DNA of 5,336 bases from Ignavibacteria bacterium. GTDB taxonomy: Bacteria > Bacteroidota > Ignavibacteria > Ignavibacteriales > Ignavibacteriaceae. The notes below the pieces were generated by a model that did no database searches, was not told the origin of the DNA, and saw nothing but the letters and a program-made list of their open reading frames with translations. This document shows, piece by piece, positions 4,821-5,336 of this stretch; the first letter of the stretch is position 1, and the number at the start of each line of letters is the position of its first letter. Where the stretch lies: contig JAUSIA010000303.1 in NCBI GenBank assembly GCA_030648225.1, forward strand, positions 1-5,336. Reading direction: 5' to 3'. The translations under genes and the position numbers were made by a program.

Positions 4821-5336
4821 TCAAGAATTCTTAAGTCTTTTCTCAGCAATTTTTCTTATATGTGATGATATTTCAGGATAGTTATTGAGAACGTGTTCAA
4901 ATACTTCTTTATTAAGGGTATAAATATCACAATATGTTATAGCTTGTACCGTAGCCATTCTTATTTCATTTCTGAAGAGAGCAAGCTCGCCAAAAAAATC
5001 TCCATCAGAAAGAGTATTTAAAACTTTACTTTCATCGCCTGTTAATACTTTAAGTTTTCCTTTGATTAAAAAGTACATTTCATTCCCGCGGTCACCTTCT
5101 TTAAATATGTAATCACCGGGGGTATATACAACCGGACGCAAATAAAGCGATACCTCTCTTAAAAAGCTGTCGCTTATTCCTTTGAATAAAGGTATCCTTT
5201 CAAGAATATCCCGTTTAAGAAACAACTCAACTTGTGTTTTTAAACCATCCGGCAGCCCGGTAAGGAATTCGGTTTCATTAGAGCCAATTTTTTGCTTCCA
5301 AATGTATTCATAGTAATTACGGATTCTTTTTTGAAG
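4821..5336 (-). CDS. Cyclic-nucleotide-gated channel-like protein, C-terminal C-linker and CNBD (partial)
   Basis: The - strand frame is open from the window edge (5336) to TGA (4821-4823), giving 171 residues of a longer protein. A TTG at 5223-5225 could be mistaken for a start, but the reading frame upstream is clearly coding. Residues 1-45 (RIRNYYEYIWKQK ... EFLTGLPDGLKTQVELFLKR) match the C-linker that joins the pore to the ligand domain in CNG/HCN/KCNH-type channels ('R.YYEY.W......E...L...L...v...l....L...PLF'). Residues about 45-160 form a cyclic-nucleotide-binding domain: IPLFKGISDSFLREV, then TPGDYIFKEGDRGNEMYFLI, then the phosphate-binding cassette GDFFGELALF...RMATV, with Glu117 and Arg126 for ligand sugar and phosphate. 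These key residues are present, so cAMP or cGMP binding is plausible. The rest of the protein should be six membrane helices with a K+-type pore, lying beyond the right edge. A stand-alone regulator is less likely because no DNA-binding domain follows the CNBD. Nothing like a terminator follows the stop. Confidence 0.82.
   Translation of the reverse strand, partial: LQKRIRNYYEYIWKQKIGSNETEFLTGLPDGLKTQVELFLKRDILERIPLFKGISDSFLREVSLYLRPVVYTPGDYIFKEGDRGNEMYFLIKGKLKVLTGDESKVLNTLSDGDFFGELALFRNEIRMATVQAITYCDIYTLNKEVFEHVLNNYPEISSHIRKIAEKRLKNS

Noticed and set aside
1..5336. A defence island, CRISPR array, transposon or phage module
   Set aside because: No regularly spaced repeats, transposase, integrase, nuclease or toxin-antitoxin motifs were found. 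The TerB-like gene alone does not make a stress or phage-defence operon.

Overview
The window is A+T-rich (about one third G+C by eye) bacterial chromosome. A probable outer-membrane beta-barrel protein with a clean signal peptide indicates a Gram-negative envelope. The overall look (A/T-rich spacers, mixed presence of Shine-Dalgarno sites, a dispersed ACCACAGAGACACAGAG-type repeat) fits the Bacteroidota/Chlorobi/Ignavibacteria neighbourhood. That placement is an inference, because no taxonomic marker gene is present.

Layout. At the left edge is the last 41 codons of a DUF3052-type protein on the + strand. Facing it on the - strand are, in transcription order, malQ (4-alpha-glucanotransferase, 864-2396), a TerB-like helical protein (317-787) and a 57-residue two-helix membrane protein (144-317). 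The small gene starts at a GTG sharing one base with the TerB-like stop codon. A 17-bp imperfect inverted repeat lies between malQ and the TerB-like gene. Upstream of malQ, a beta-barrel protein gene (2480-3028) ends in a strong intrinsic terminator (2421-2459) that separates it from malQ.

The 467-bp stretch 3042-3508 holds the barrel gene's upstream region and, at 3320-3477, a short decayed coding remnant on the - strand. The remnant reads as a coiled coil leading into the start of a GAF-type sensor, interrupted at a run of ten A. Then come a + strand gene for an ABM/ferredoxin-like-fold protein (3509-3829), a five-unit hexamer repeat (3855-3884), and a - strand gene for a four-cysteine protein with a very acidic linker (3884-4651). 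That last gene has a sigma70-like promoter placed so close to its ATG that the transcript may be leaderless. At the right edge is the C-terminal end of a cyclic-nucleotide-gated channel-like protein (4821-5336, - strand), with its C-linker and cyclic-nucleotide-binding domain visible and the membrane part outside the window.

The genes do not form one pathway. MalQ belongs to glycogen/maltodextrin metabolism, and the TerB-like and small membrane proteins probably form a translationally coupled pair. The rest looks like ordinary housekeeping and signalling. I see no CRISPR array, tRNA, rRNA, insertion sequence or recognisable defence system. The most unusual items are the coupled micro-protein, the broken sensor remnant and the Cys-cluster/acidic-linker protein.
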